Source: Colwellia sp.
GTDB taxonomy: Bacteria > Pseudomonadota > Gammaproteobacteria > Enterobacterales > Alteromonadaceae
Reading direction: 5' to 3'
Length of the DNA stretch: 64,000 nucleotides
Assembly: GCA_013215385.1 (NCBI GenBank)
Contig: JABSOY010000005.1
Span: 62,001 to 126,000 of the forward strand
This document shows, in pieces, positions 55,800 through 64,000 of the stretch. Made by a program: the position numbers and the translations under genes. Position 1 is the first letter of the stretch, and every line of letters begins with the position of its first letter. The notes below the pieces were generated by a model. That model was not told the DNA's origin. It was given only the letters and a program-made list of their open reading frames with translations, and searched no databases.

Positions 55800-56343
55800 A
55801 ATTCAATTCCTCTAAGTATAAATGGCATTCCGCAAAGCCTACTTAGTTCGTATTGAACTGTTTAATAGTGGATATCAGAGTGAATTCATCTTTGGCGGAA
55901 AAGGCGTCTCTGCAACCTAAAATTGATTCTAAAGACAATCTTATTTTAAGTCAACCTAGCAGTTTATAATTCAGACAAATGGTAACTTCATACTTTTTTA
56001 TTCATATACCGTGCAAGGGGTTAGTTGTGATTGGTACTTTCTATGAACAACACTAATCAATGCCTTTATACCTTGCCATTATGTTATTAATTAGTTGAGT
56101 TTATAGTGAAAAAGGTAATAGTGACGAAAATGGCTGAACATCTTTTAGCTTTTAGCTTTTAGCTTTTAGCTTTTAGCTTTTAGCATTTTGCATTTTGCAT
56201 TTTTACATCGCGAAATTATTTGATGTTTTAGGCCTTACAAAAATTAAAGCCCCATAAGTAATTGAAAAATAAAATTGTTTTTTTTGGCGCGTTTTATGCT
56301 TTTACATAGTAATAAATAGCTTTATGTAGAGGTGAAATTTACT
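55800..56343. other. 544-bp intergenic region with tandem repeat
   Basis: No normal-length gene. A 32-codon frame (55822-55920, plus, MAFRKAYLVRIELF start) looks protein-like but has no clear Shine-Dalgarno or family, and could be the truncated start of a lost gene. The remaining sequence is AT-rich, with a heptanucleotide tandem array at 56144-56199 and the start of the LruC-gene promoter region. A TATAAT-like hexamer was not confidently placed. Confidence 0.4.
56144..56199 (+). repeat. Heptanucleotide tandem repeat, TTTTAGC x6 then ATTTTGC x2
   Basis: Six perfect head-to-tail copies of TTTTAGC (56144-56185) followed by two copies of the related ATTTTGC (56186-56199). The 7-bp unit is prone to slippage. 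It lies 145-200 bp upstream of the LruC-domain gene start and inside no coding frame, so copy number could alter promoter spacing. Confidence 0.9.
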
Positions 56344-58452
56344 ATGTTAAATTCAGTCAAAATAAATGCAGTTAAGGCCATTCTTTTTTCCCTATGTATA
56401 GGTAGTACAGGCTTGTACGCTGAATCTTTTGCCGAGTGTCCAGCAGAAGCTTTTTTGGTGCAGGACAAGATAGCGAATTTATATACTGTACAACTTGCAA
56501 CGGGATTTTACGAAAAATCTTCACCTGAAGATTGGAATCAACAAAAGATGAATGCATTGGCATTCAATGTACATGACCGTTATCTATATGCTTACAATTA
56601 TTACTACGGCACTATAGTACGTATTGGTGCCGATTATCAGGTAGAGCCAATCCCGCTGACTAATTTGCCTTCTAAAGGTTTTTATGTCGGCGATATTTCA
56701 GTAACAGACAACACATATTATCTATATCGGCCAGGTGGTAATTATGGCTTGTTTCGTGTTTCATTAGATGAAAGCAGTGGTGACTATTTAGACTTGATCA
56801 ATGTCGTTAACGGCAACGATCTCGATATGGTTATTTATGATTTAGCTTTTCATCCAGATAATGGCTTTGCTTATTCGGTAGATCGCTGGGGCAACCTTTG
56901 GAAAATTGATGTTCAAGCCGGTACTTCTGTACAGCTCAGTAACGTAGGGGAAGGCGGCACTTTCGGTGCTGTGTATTTTGACGTTACCGGTAATTTATAT
57001 ATTAGCCGCAATAACGACGGTTATATTTTCAGAGTAAATACCAATTGGGATTACCCTGTTGCTGAATTTTTTGCATATGGCCCTTCTTCTAGCAATAACG
57101 ATGGTGCCCGTTGTGCGCTAGCCCCTATTATTTCTCTAGACTCTCCAACAACCGATTTTGGCGATGCCCCAGACTCTTATGGTACTAGTATTAATAACAA
57201 TGGTGCGCGTCATGATGTGGAAGTTGGTGTTTTATTTTTGGGCGTACTAGTAGAGGCCGAACCTAATGCTTATGCAGATAATGGTTCAGGACTAGATGAT
57301 AATGACGGAATTGCTTTTGTTACCGGTGTTGAGGCAGGGAAAACAGCCATTGTTGATATCACCTCTTCAGCTAACGGTTATGTAAACGCTTGGCTCGACT
57401 CTGACAAAGATGGAGAATTTGATGCTGATGAACAAATAATAACGGCAGAGGCAGTAACGTCAGGCAGTAATATTATCGCCTTCGACGTGCCAACTTGGGC
57501 TGAAACAGGCACGACTTGGACACGATTTAGATTAAGTTCTGAACAGTCGCTATCTCCTGTTGGTGGTGTTGCTGATGGCGAAGTAGAGGATTATGCAATT
57601 GATATTGCCGAGCAAAACGTGACAGCTCTGCATTACCCGTCGTCTGATACTTGGGCTACGCTGGCATTTGAAGATCATTGGCCGCTTGTCGGGGATTACG
57701 ATATGAATGATTTGGTCGTGCACTATCGTCTTTCATCTTATGATGTGGAGGGAACTTTAATGCGCGTTAAAATTGAAGGAGAGGTTGTTGCTCTGGGAGC
57801 ATCTTATCATAACGGTTTTGCCTTTCGCTTACCTGGATTACTGCGTAGCGAGGTAGATACTGGCCGTTTAGTTTTTAAAATTAATGGTGTTGAGCAGAGT
57901 GTTAGCCCGCTTGAAGCGGATAGGACTGAGGCGATTTTTATTATCGCGGATGATCTCTGGGATTTTGTTACTGCCGGTGAGAACTGTAAGTATTATCGAA
58001 CAGAGACTGGTTGTGGTTCAAATATTCAAATGACATTTTCTTTGGAAATCCCTATGGAAGCTAACATAAACAAAGCTGATGTGGCTGGCTTCCCTTATGA
58101 CCCTTTTATTTTCGGCTCTGAAGGACACGAAAGAAGTTACGTTTTCGGTGAAGCACCAGGAAGAAGGTTCGAGATTCATCTTAAAAATCAGGCACCGACA
58201 GAAGCTTTTAAGCTCGGGTTTCTAGGTCGCGGTGAAGATGCGTCAGATGCGGATAATGGTTTGTACTTTATCAATGCTAATAATATGCCGTGGGCTCTTA
58301 ACATTCCTTACGAGTGGGAACACCCAGTAGAGTATATGGATATTAAATATGCATATCCAGACTTTCATAGCTTCGTTACTTCTTCCGGTGGGTTAAATAT
58401 CGATTGGTACACCACAGAACAAAGCGACACTAATAATGTATTTAAACAATAA
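56344..58452 (+). CDS. Exported LruC/GEVED-domain surface protein
   Basis: About 702 residues. Signal peptide (about 1-27, LYAESFA region). The N-terminal part (about 28-260) has propeller-like repeats (KMNALAFNVHDRYLYAYNYY, DLAFHPDNGFAYSVD) resembling DUF6923. A GEVED domain follows (about 270-415, DFGDAPDSYGTSIN to DGEVEDYAID), then a LruC domain (about 430-700) with LAFEDHWPLVGDYDMNDLVV. ATG 56344 is chosen because the AGAGGTG Shine-Dalgarno lies nine bases before it, and GTG 56332 overlaps that sequence. The following lipoprotein gene begins 10 bp after its stop. Function unknown; probably surface or biofilm-associated. Confidence 0.87.
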   Translation: MLNSVKINAVKAILFSLCIGSTGLYAESFAECPAEAFLVQDKIANLYTVQLATGFYEKSSPEDWNQQKMNALAFNVHDRYLYAYNYYYGTIVRIGADYQVEPIPLTNLPSKGFYVGDISVTDNTYYLYRPGGNYGLFRVSLDESSGDYLDLINVVNGNDLDMVIYDLAFHPDNGFAYSVDRWGNLWKIDVQAGTSVQLSNVGEGGTFGAVYFDVTGNLYISRNNDGYIFRVNTNWDYPVAEFFAYGPSSSNNDGARCALAPIISLDSPTTDFGDAPDSYGTSINNNGARHDVEVGVLFLGVLVEAEPNAYADNGSGLDDNDGIAFVTGVEAGKTAIVDITSSANGYVNAWLDSDKDGEFDADEQIITAEAVTSGSNIIAFDVPTWAETGTTWTRFRLSSEQSLSPVGGVADGEVEDYAIDIAEQNVTALHYPSSDTWATLAFEDHWPLVGDYDMNDLVVHYRLSSYDVEGTLMRVKIEGEVVALGASYHNGFAFRLPGLLRSEVDTGRLVFKINGVEQSVSPLEADRTEAIFIIADDLWDFVTAGENCKYYRTETGCGSNIQMTFSLEIPMEANINKADVAGFPYDPFIFGSEGHERSYVFGEAPGRRFEIHLKNQAPTEAFKLGFLGRGEDASDADNGLYFINANNMPWALNIPYEWEHPVEYMDIKYAYPDFHSFVTSSGGLNIDWYTTEQSDTNNVFKQ

Positions 58453-58462
58453 GGAGAAGACC

Positions 58463-58969
58463 ATGAAACTTATTAACCTTGTAGCAATATTAATCATGAG
58501 TTTATTCATAGTGGCATGTGGCGGTGGTTCCTCAGGTTCTGAACCTATTGCACCGGTAGTTGATGTGCCAATTATAATAGACGACGGCGGAGATGATGAC
58601 GATGATGAAGAGGAGATAGATCCCAATGCGGTTTACGCTACAACCGCGGAGCTTAAAGCGACTAAATCATTTCTTCTTAAGCAAGAATACGAATTAACGG
58701 TAAGTTACAAAAATGCAAGTAATCGAAATGCCTATTTATCGGTGTGTACTGAATTTACTGAAGGGGAGTACGGTATTAAAGTCAATTATAATACTTGTTT
58801 ATTACGCACCTCTATTGATAAATCCTACACAGGCAGCTTAATTGTTGCAAACGATAAGAATCGTTTAGTTATGGCCATCTGGTACTTTGATGACGTGAAA
58901 AGCCCAAGATATGAAGTATGGGAAAATAACAGCGATGCTGAGGGCGAAAGAAAATTTGACGTCAATTAA
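58463..58969 (+). CDS. Lipoprotein partner of the LruC protein
   Basis: 168 residues. A signal peptide with lipobox IVAC (cysteine about 19, followed by GGGSSGSE) anchors it to a membrane; the GGGSSG following favours outer-membrane sorting. An acidic run (GGDDDDDEEEID, about 41-52) follows. The rest has strands such as YELTVSYKNASNRNAYLSVC and AIWYFDDVKSPRYEVWE, with two cysteines that could pair. AAGGAG lies upstream of ATG 58463. The 10-bp gap to the LruC gene and the shared export signal suggest one operon. No family known. Confidence 0.78.
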   Translation: MKLINLVAILIMSLFIVACGGGSSGSEPIAPVVDVPIIIDDGGDDDDDEEEIDPNAVYATTAELKATKSFLLKQEYELTVSYKNASNRNAYLSVCTEFTEGEYGIKVNYNTCLLRTSIDKSYTGSLIVANDKNRLVMAIWYFDDVKSPRYEVWENNSDAEGERKFDVN

Positions 58970-59041
58970 AAAGACGCTAGCTCAGTAATTTGATTAAGAA
59001 AAATGAATGATAATAAAATTAACTTTACTGCTAATGATGAA

Positions 59042-59068
59042 TAACGCCCACTGTGGGCGTTTTTTATT
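59042..59068 (+). terminator. Terminator after the LruC operon
   Basis: AACGCCCA and TGGGCGTT form an 8-bp stem with a 3-base loop followed by TTTTTATT. The 295 bp that follow, to the end of the FAA-hydrolase gene, show no gene. Confidence 0.9.
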
Positions 59069-59362
59069 GTCTATCGATAATGTTCATGACTCGCTACCAG
59101 CAAGGTTTTTTCATCAACACTGCTAATTCGTTGTTGAAATAATACAAATTCTATTAAATAAATAATTATTGGAGGAAAACAATATAAAAACTAGAACTAT
59201 AAACCCTTTATATATATTTAAAGTAGGGCGCTTAATAAATAATAATAAACGCCTTTAACATGATTTAACTTAGTTGCTCAAATGCCTAATCGGCGCCGGA
59301 ATCAAGTGTTTTTAAGTGCCAAAGCTCAAGTCTTATGCTATTTTCCCCTGAAACCTATATTA

Positions 59363-59980
59363 TTACGAAGCAAGCCAGTCCTTTGAAATTAATTCACTGA
59401 GCTCGTTAAATACCCTGCCTTTAAAATGTGCTCCTTTAGTTATTACGCCGACACCTTTTGGTGTTCCTGTCATGACAATATCGCCATCATTTAACTCGGT
59501 ATAGGTATTAAGTTCAGCTAATATTTCTGCGGGTTTGTACATCATTAGTGCTACGCTACCCATTTGAACGATATGATCATCAATGGTTAATTCAAGAGTA
59601 AGTTGGTCATTAATATCACTAGCACCAATCTTTACAAATTCACTAAATACAGCGGCCCCATTAAACCCTTTAGCACGTTCCCAAGGTAAGCCTTTTGCTT
59701 TTAGTTTATTTTGTAAACATCTTTTGGTGAGATCTAAACCAAAACCTACCGCTGAAAACTCTTTATTTTTCACCAAAAAACATAATTCAGCTTCGTAGTG
59801 CAGTTGTTCTTGATGATGTGAGTTCAAGGATGTTGAAATTGCTGAGTTCGGTTTGTTAAAAACTACCATTTCGTCTGGTACTTCATTGCCAAGTTCTGCA
59901 ATATGTTCAACATAGTTTCGGCCAATACAAATGATTTTTGATGGAACTAGGCTTTGGTTTTCAAAAAGAACTGTTTTCAT
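59363..59980 (-). CDS. Fumarylacetoacetate-hydrolase-family protein (YcgM-like)
   Basis: 205 residues, FAH C-terminal-type fold, a metal-dependent hydrolase/isomerase/decarboxylase family. Motifs: ICIGRNYVEHIAELGNEVPD, the metal-binding HYEAELCFLVKN, KGFNGAAVFSEF, and the C-terminal VMTGTPKGVGVITKGAHFKG. Acts on acylpyruvate- or oxaloacetate-type acids; the exact substrate is unknown. Single gene, cytoplasmic. The length matches the short YcgM branch. Confidence 0.9.
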   Translation of the reverse strand: MKTVLFENQSLVPSKIICIGRNYVEHIAELGNEVPDEMVVFNKPNSAISTSLNSHHQEQLHYEAELCFLVKNKEFSAVGFGLDLTKRCLQNKLKAKGLPWERAKGFNGAAVFSEFVKIGASDINDQLTLELTIDDHIVQMGSVALMMYKPAEILAELNTYTELNDGDIVMTGTPKGVGVITKGAHFKGRVFNELSELISKDWLAS

Positions 59981-60033
59981 CGCTAATATTTTCCGTATGT
60001 AAAAGTAAAATGTATTAAATAACCTTATAGTTG

Positions 60034-60594
60034 TTAACTTATCGGTTTAGGGGAAATAATGTTTTTTCCTCTTGACCAAACAAACTGCACAACAGTAAAA
60101 ACAATAAAAGATGATATCGCGATTAACGTACCAAATATGGTCGGTAAAATCGCACCAAAGGTAAAACTCATACTCAGAATAAAGGCGAGAATAAACTCTG
60201 CTCTATAGAGCCTAAAAAATATGGCGAAAAAAAGTATAGCGGGAAACATCACCGAAGAAATAGCTTCATAGCCATTAATAAAGCAGAAGGAAAGGGTGAC
60301 GCCATAAATACTTGCTATAACAAAGCTAATTAACACTTTTTTGCTTTGTAGATTTATTTCTTCAGGTGAATGTTTTAAAAGTCGCTGTTGAATACGTCCT
60401 AGCATTACCCATGATAAAACGGGCAGTAATAACGCTCCCCACCAATTCGAAAGCTCCGGTAAACTAGGGTCTTGTAATAAGTAATGGCTTGGCACACCTT
60501 GGTGCGTAAACTGCCACACCAGCATAGCCCAAACTATCAAAGTAGTAAAAGCCGTAAAGTAGAGTCTAGTTTGCGAAAGTTGTTGTTTATTCAT
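60034..60594 (-). CDS. Predicted multi-spanning membrane protein of unknown function
   Basis: 186 residues with about five transmembrane segments (roughly 12-30, 47-68, 85-108, 114-140 and 145-172) and short polar loops; a basic C-terminus (WSRGKNIISPKP). No family is recognised. A Shine-Dalgarno AAGGATGATG-type sequence lies near the start. It is 50 bp from the FAA-hydrolase gene, same strand, so the two may form an operon. The cysJ gene is divergent on the other side. Confidence 0.7.
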   Translation of the reverse strand: MNKQQLSQTRLYFTAFTTLIVWAMLVWQFTHQGVPSHYLLQDPSLPELSNWWGALLLPVLSWVMLGRIQQRLLKHSPEEINLQSKKVLISFVIASIYGVTLSFCFINGYEAISSVMFPAILFFAIFFRLYRAEFILAFILSMSFTFGAILPTIFGTLIAISSFIVFTVVQFVWSRGKNIISPKPIS

Positions 60595-60878
60595 TTCATC
60601 ATCCTTTTTATTGATTTTCCTAAGTAAGCAATTTTCAGTCCAAAAGAGGAATAGAGACTTTTAAAGGGCTAAGCAAGGTTATTATATCTTTTTCATCGTG
60701 AAATTGACCTAATAATGATGATTTTTGCTAATTTGGCTAAACTAATATGACTGCGAAAGTAAGGAGGAAATAACTTCTTTATTCCTTTTTGGAATAAAAA
60801 AGCCTTTTCTATTCTTTTTCATATAAGTTAACTCGGTCTATGATGAATTAATTATTTTGAAATGGGCGAATTGACCTT

Positions 60879-62684
60879 ATGTTGCCAAACCAGCAAAACT
60901 TACAAAACACTATGTTAGATGCCGATCAACTCGCATCACTACAACACACTATTGGTAGTTACTCTCCGTTGCAACTTGCATGGGCGAGTGGCTATTTAGC
61001 AGCTAAATCTGAAGGAGCATCGCTAAGCGTTAGCCCCTCTATTGTTGCTATTCCAGCGGCAACCCTAACCATTTTGTTTGGTTCGCAAACAGGGAATGCA
61101 AAAGGTGTTGCTAAAGCATTAGCTGCGCAAGCACAAGCACAAGGTCTTAGCGTTGACTTAAAAAGCATGAGCGATTTTAAGCCAAAAAGTATCAAAAACA
61201 TTACTCACTTATTAATTGTTGCGAGTACCAATGGCGAAGGTGAAGCGCCAGATGATGCTATTGCTTTACATGAGTTTTTAGCGTCGAAAAAAGCGCCTAA
61301 ATTAGAAAACTTACATTATAGTGTTTTAGCCTTAGGTGATACGAGCTATGAGTTCTTCTGTCAAACAGGTAAAGACTTTGACGAATCTTTAAGCAAACTT
61401 GGCGCTAAACAAATTACGCCACGTGTAGATTGCGACGTTGATTACGACGCGGATGCAAAAGCATGGTCAGACAGTATTATCACTAAAGCTAAAGCATTGT
61501 TAGGTAGTGAATCTACTGCAACTAATGTTGTTGCTATGCCAACAGCAGGCGCGACATTAGTGGCTGGCGCAGAATACACTAAACAAGCACCTTATGCGGC
61601 AGAGTTAAGCTTAAGTCAGAAGATCACTGGCCGAGATTCAGCAAAAGATGTTCGCCATATTGAGATTGACTTAGCTGAATCAGGGATTACTTATCAAGCC
61701 GGAGACGCTTTAGGCGTATGGTTTGAAAACGACACCAGCTTAGTAACTGAACTTATTGCGGCACTAAATTTGTCAGCTGATGAAAAAGTTGAGATTGCGG
61801 GGACAAGTTTATCTTTTGCCGAGGCTTTAACGTCAAAATTAGAAATTACCCAAACAGCGGTTAATTTTATTAGCTTTTGGGCTGAACAGTCACAAGATAA
61901 AGATTTATTAGCATTGAGTGAAGATAAAAACTCTGCCCGTGAATATGCAAGTAATCATCAAATTGTTGATGTGGTTAAAGCGGCTCCGGCTACAGTAACT
62001 GCGCAAAACTTTGCTGATGCACTTCGCAAAATTACCCCTCGTTTATATTCTATTGCATCAAGCCAAACAGAAGTCGAAGAAGAAGTACATTTAACGGTTG
62101 GTTTAGTTGAATACAATGAAAACGACCAGTTAAGAAGTGGTGGCGCTTCAAGCTTCTTAGGAAAACGTCTTGAAGAAGGCGGTACGGTTAAGATTTATAT
62201 TGAGCATAACGATAACTTCCGTTTACCTGAAAATGGCGACACGCCGGTGATCATGATTGGTCCAGGTACAGGTATTGCTCCTTTTAGAGCGTTTATGCAA
62301 GAACGTGAAGCAACAGCAGCAAGCGGTGATAACTGGTTGTTTTTTGGTGACCAAACTTTCACCCAAGACTTTTTATACCAAGTTGAATGGCAAGGTTATT
62401 TAAAGTCAGGTTTGTTAACTAACCTAGACTTAGCCTTTTCTCGTGACCAAGCAGAAAAAATATATGTTCAAGATCGTTTACGTGAAAAAGCCAGCGAAAT
62501 TTTTGCTTGGTTAGAACGTGGTGCACATTTGTATATTTGTGGTGACATGAGCCGTATGGCAAAAGATGTTGAACTCGCCTTAGTCGATATTATCTCTGAA
62601 CACGGCAAGTTAAGCACTGTACAAGCACAAGATTATTTAAAAGAATTACGTAACGCTAAGCGTTTCCAGAAGGATGTTTACTAA
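60879..62684 (+). CDS. cysJ: Sulfite reductase (NADPH) flavoprotein alpha subunit
   Basis: 601 residues; E. coli CysJ has 599. An FMN flavodoxin domain (about 65-205; [42 protein letters not shown]) and an FAD/NADPH reductase domain (about 235-601; [25 protein letters not shown], ending FQKDVY). It passes electrons from NADPH to the CysI haem subunit, reducing sulfite to sulfide. The stop overlaps the cysI start (TAATG). The operon is preceded by a 284-bp gap with a small TTCC/GGAA palindrome but no identified CysB site. Confidence 0.96.
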   Translation: MLPNQQNLQNTMLDADQLASLQHTIGSYSPLQLAWASGYLAAKSEGASLSVSPSIVAIPAATLTILFGSQTGNAKGVAKALAAQAQAQGLSVDLKSMSDFKPKSIKNITHLLIVASTNGEGEAPDDAIALHEFLASKKAPKLENLHYSVLALGDTSYEFFCQTGKDFDESLSKLGAKQITPRVDCDVDYDADAKAWSDSIITKAKALLGSESTATNVVAMPTAGATLVAGAEYTKQAPYAAELSLSQKITGRDSAKDVRHIEIDLAESGITYQAGDALGVWFENDTSLVTELIAALNLSADEKVEIAGTSLSFAEALTSKLEITQTAVNFISFWAEQSQDKDLLALSEDKNSAREYASNHQIVDVVKAAPATVTAQNFADALRKITPRLYSIASSQTEVEEEVHLTVGLVEYNENDQLRSGGASSFLGKRLEEGGTVKIYIEHNDNFRLPENGDTPVIMIGPGTGIAPFRAFMQEREATAASGDNWLFFGDQTFTQDFLYQVEWQGYLKSGLLTNLDLAFSRDQAEKIYVQDRLREKASEIFAWLERGAHLYICGDMSRMAKDVELALVDIISEHGKLSTVQAQDYLKELRNAKRFQKDVY

Positions 62685-64000
62685 TGACGACAACAGATAA
62701 AGAAACCGTATTAACAGGTCCAGGGCCGTTAATTGTTGAAGGTAAGCAAGCTGATAACGAACGCTTAAAAGCTGATAGTAATTTTTTACGTGGCACTATT
62801 GTTGAAGACTTACAAGATCAAACGACCGGTGGTTTTACTGCCGACAACTATCAGATCATTAGAACTCATGGTATGTATCAGCAAGATGACCGTGATATTA
62901 GAAACGAGCGAAGTAAGCAAAAATTAGAACCATTACATAATGTTATGTTACGTGCTCGTATGCCTGGCGGTATCATCAAGCCAGAGCAGTGGTTAGCTAT
63001 CGACAAATTTGCTCAAGAAAGTACTTCTTATGGCAGTATTCGTTTAACGACACGTCAAACGTTTCAGTTTCATGGCGTATTGAAGCCAAACATTAAATTA
63101 ATGCATCAAACGTTAAACAGTATTGGTATCGACTCAATTGCTACTGCTGGCGATGTTAATCGTAATGTCTTATGTACTTCTAATCCTATTGAGTCTGAAC
63201 TTCATCAAGAAGCCTATGAATGGGCTATTAAAATAAGTGAGCATTTACTACCTAATACTCGTGCTTATGCAGAAATTTGGTTGGACGGTGAAAAGCTTGA
63301 AGGTCCTGAAGGTAAAGAGACGGTAGAGCCAATTTTAGGCAGTAATTACTTACCGCGTAAATTTAAAACTACCGTGGTTATTCCACCACAAAATGATATT
63401 GACGTGCACGCCAATGATCTAAATTTCATTGCTATTGCTAAAGACGGAAAATTAGTCGGTTTTAACGTACTTGTTGGCGGTGGTTTAGCGATGACCCATG
63501 GCGATAAGTCAACGTATCCTCGTAAAGCTGACGATTTTGGTTATGTGCCTTTAGCCAAGACCTTAGATGTCGCCACTGCTGTGGTAACAACACAACGCGA
63601 TTGGGGAAACCGAGTCAACCGTAAAAATGCAAAAACTAAGTACACACTTGACCGAGTGGGTGTAGAAACTTTTAAATCGGAAGTTGAGAAACGTGCCGGT
63701 ATTACTTTTGAAACATCACGACCTTATGAGTTCACTGAACGTGGCGATCGTATCGGTTGGGTTGAAGGTTTTGATGGCAGACATCATTTAGCGTTATTTA
63801 TTGAGAATGGTCGTCTATTAGATACCCCAGGTAAACCGCTTAAGTCAGGCGTAGCTGAAATAGCAAAAATTCACCAAGGTGATTTCCGCATGACAGCCAA
63901 CCAAAACTTAATTGTAGCGGGTGTCGCAACTGAAGATAAAGCAAAAATCGAAGCGATTGCTCGTCAATATGGTTTGATGAATGATAATGTTTCAAAGCAA
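62684..64000 (+). CDS. cysI: Sulfite reductase hemoprotein beta subunit (3' end outside window)
   Basis: ATG 62684 overlaps the cysJ stop, and the frame is open for 439 codons to the window edge (full length is about 570). It binds sirohaem and a 4Fe-4S cluster and reduces sulfite to sulfide with electrons from CysJ. Recognisable segments include [74 protein letters not shown] and [15 protein letters not shown]. The four cluster cysteines lie beyond the visible part. The N-terminus matches the family, so this start is firm. Confidence 0.96.
   Translation, partial: MTTTDKETVLTGPGPLIVEGKQADNERLKADSNFLRGTIVEDLQDQTTGGFTADNYQIIRTHGMYQQDDRDIRNERSKQKLEPLHNVMLRARMPGGIIKPEQWLAIDKFAQESTSYGSIRLTTRQTFQFHGVLKPNIKLMHQTLNSIGIDSIATAGDVNRNVLCTSNPIESELHQEAYEWAIKISEHLLPNTRAYAEIWLDGEKLEGPEGKETVEPILGSNYLPRKFKTTVVIPPQNDIDVHANDLNFIAIAKDGKLVGFNVLVGGGLAMTHGDKSTYPRKADDFGYVPLAKTLDVATAVVTTQRDWGNRVNRKNAKTKYTLDRVGVETFKSEVEKRAGITFETSRPYEFTERGDRIGWVEGFDGRHHLALFIENGRLLDTPGKPLKSGVAEIAKIHQGDFRMTANQNLIVAGVATEDKAKIEAIARQYGLMNDNVSKQ

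Noticed and set aside
60775-60805. TTATTCC/GGAATAA palindrome upstream of cysJ as a CysB operator
   Set aside because: CysB sites have no simple palindromic consensus; the similarity is too weak to name.

Overview
The window reads as a chromosome segment of a marine, AT-rich gammaproteobacterium of the order Alteromonadales, most likely Colwelliaceae (Colwellia or Thalassotalea type). The basis is gene content and order: argR divergent from mdh, rplU-rpmA-obgE, and the lptD-surA-pdxA-rsmA-apaG-apaH block. TonB-dependent receptors, a TorF-type porin, a PEP-CTERM protein and Alteromonadales-style palindromic repeats add to this. The genus is an inference. No rRNA, tRNA or CRISPR array was seen.

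Layout. 1-3163: the 3' part of ubiX, a small lipoprotein, a deleted marR remnant and a BCCT transporter. 3384-8195: a TonB receptor followed by a TPR-sulfotransferase. 8232-14212: small metabolic and stress genes (GNAT, YdcZ-type transporter, nitroreductase, ABM-type monooxygenase, SPFH protein, outer-membrane protein, YbaK deacylase). 14478-18696: a membrane-bound ToxR/CadC-like regulator with a beta-propeller, divergent from an esterase plus PD40-propeller pair. 19028-20720: the most unusual region, a cluster of integron attC-like sites without an integrase (CALIN-like), with one intact lipoprotein cassette, one cassette gene broken by a one-base frameshift and one cassette with no clear gene. 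20810-23731: a second, probably iron-regulated TonB receptor, a truncated tyrosine recombinase and a candidate small RNA.

23940-48316 is mostly core genome: hemE, a Dyp-type peroxidase, argR/mdh with a MITE-like element between them, pqiA-like, ispB, rplU-rpmA-obgE, folA, djlA, the amgK-murU muropeptide-recycling pair, and the lptD to apaH operon. A chemoreceptor, nagB, a TorF porin, rpe and trpS follow.

48392-64000 is accessory and core mixed: an FHA-membrane protein overlapping a secreted trypsin-like protease, a Fur-box-preceded feoAB, a PEP-CTERM protein, a YjbR protein, two unknown genes, a heptanucleotide tandem repeat, a LruC/GEVED surface protein with a partner lipoprotein, an FAA-hydrolase protein and the start of cysJI.

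Common themes are envelope biogenesis and repair (LptD, SurA, AmgK/MurU, IspB), iron and haem (two candidate Fur boxes, FeoAB, HemE, Dyp peroxidase, one receptor) and secreted or surface proteins. Start codons were moved from the longest possible frame wherever a Shine-Dalgarno sequence or family alignment supported a shorter protein; these choices are stated per gene.
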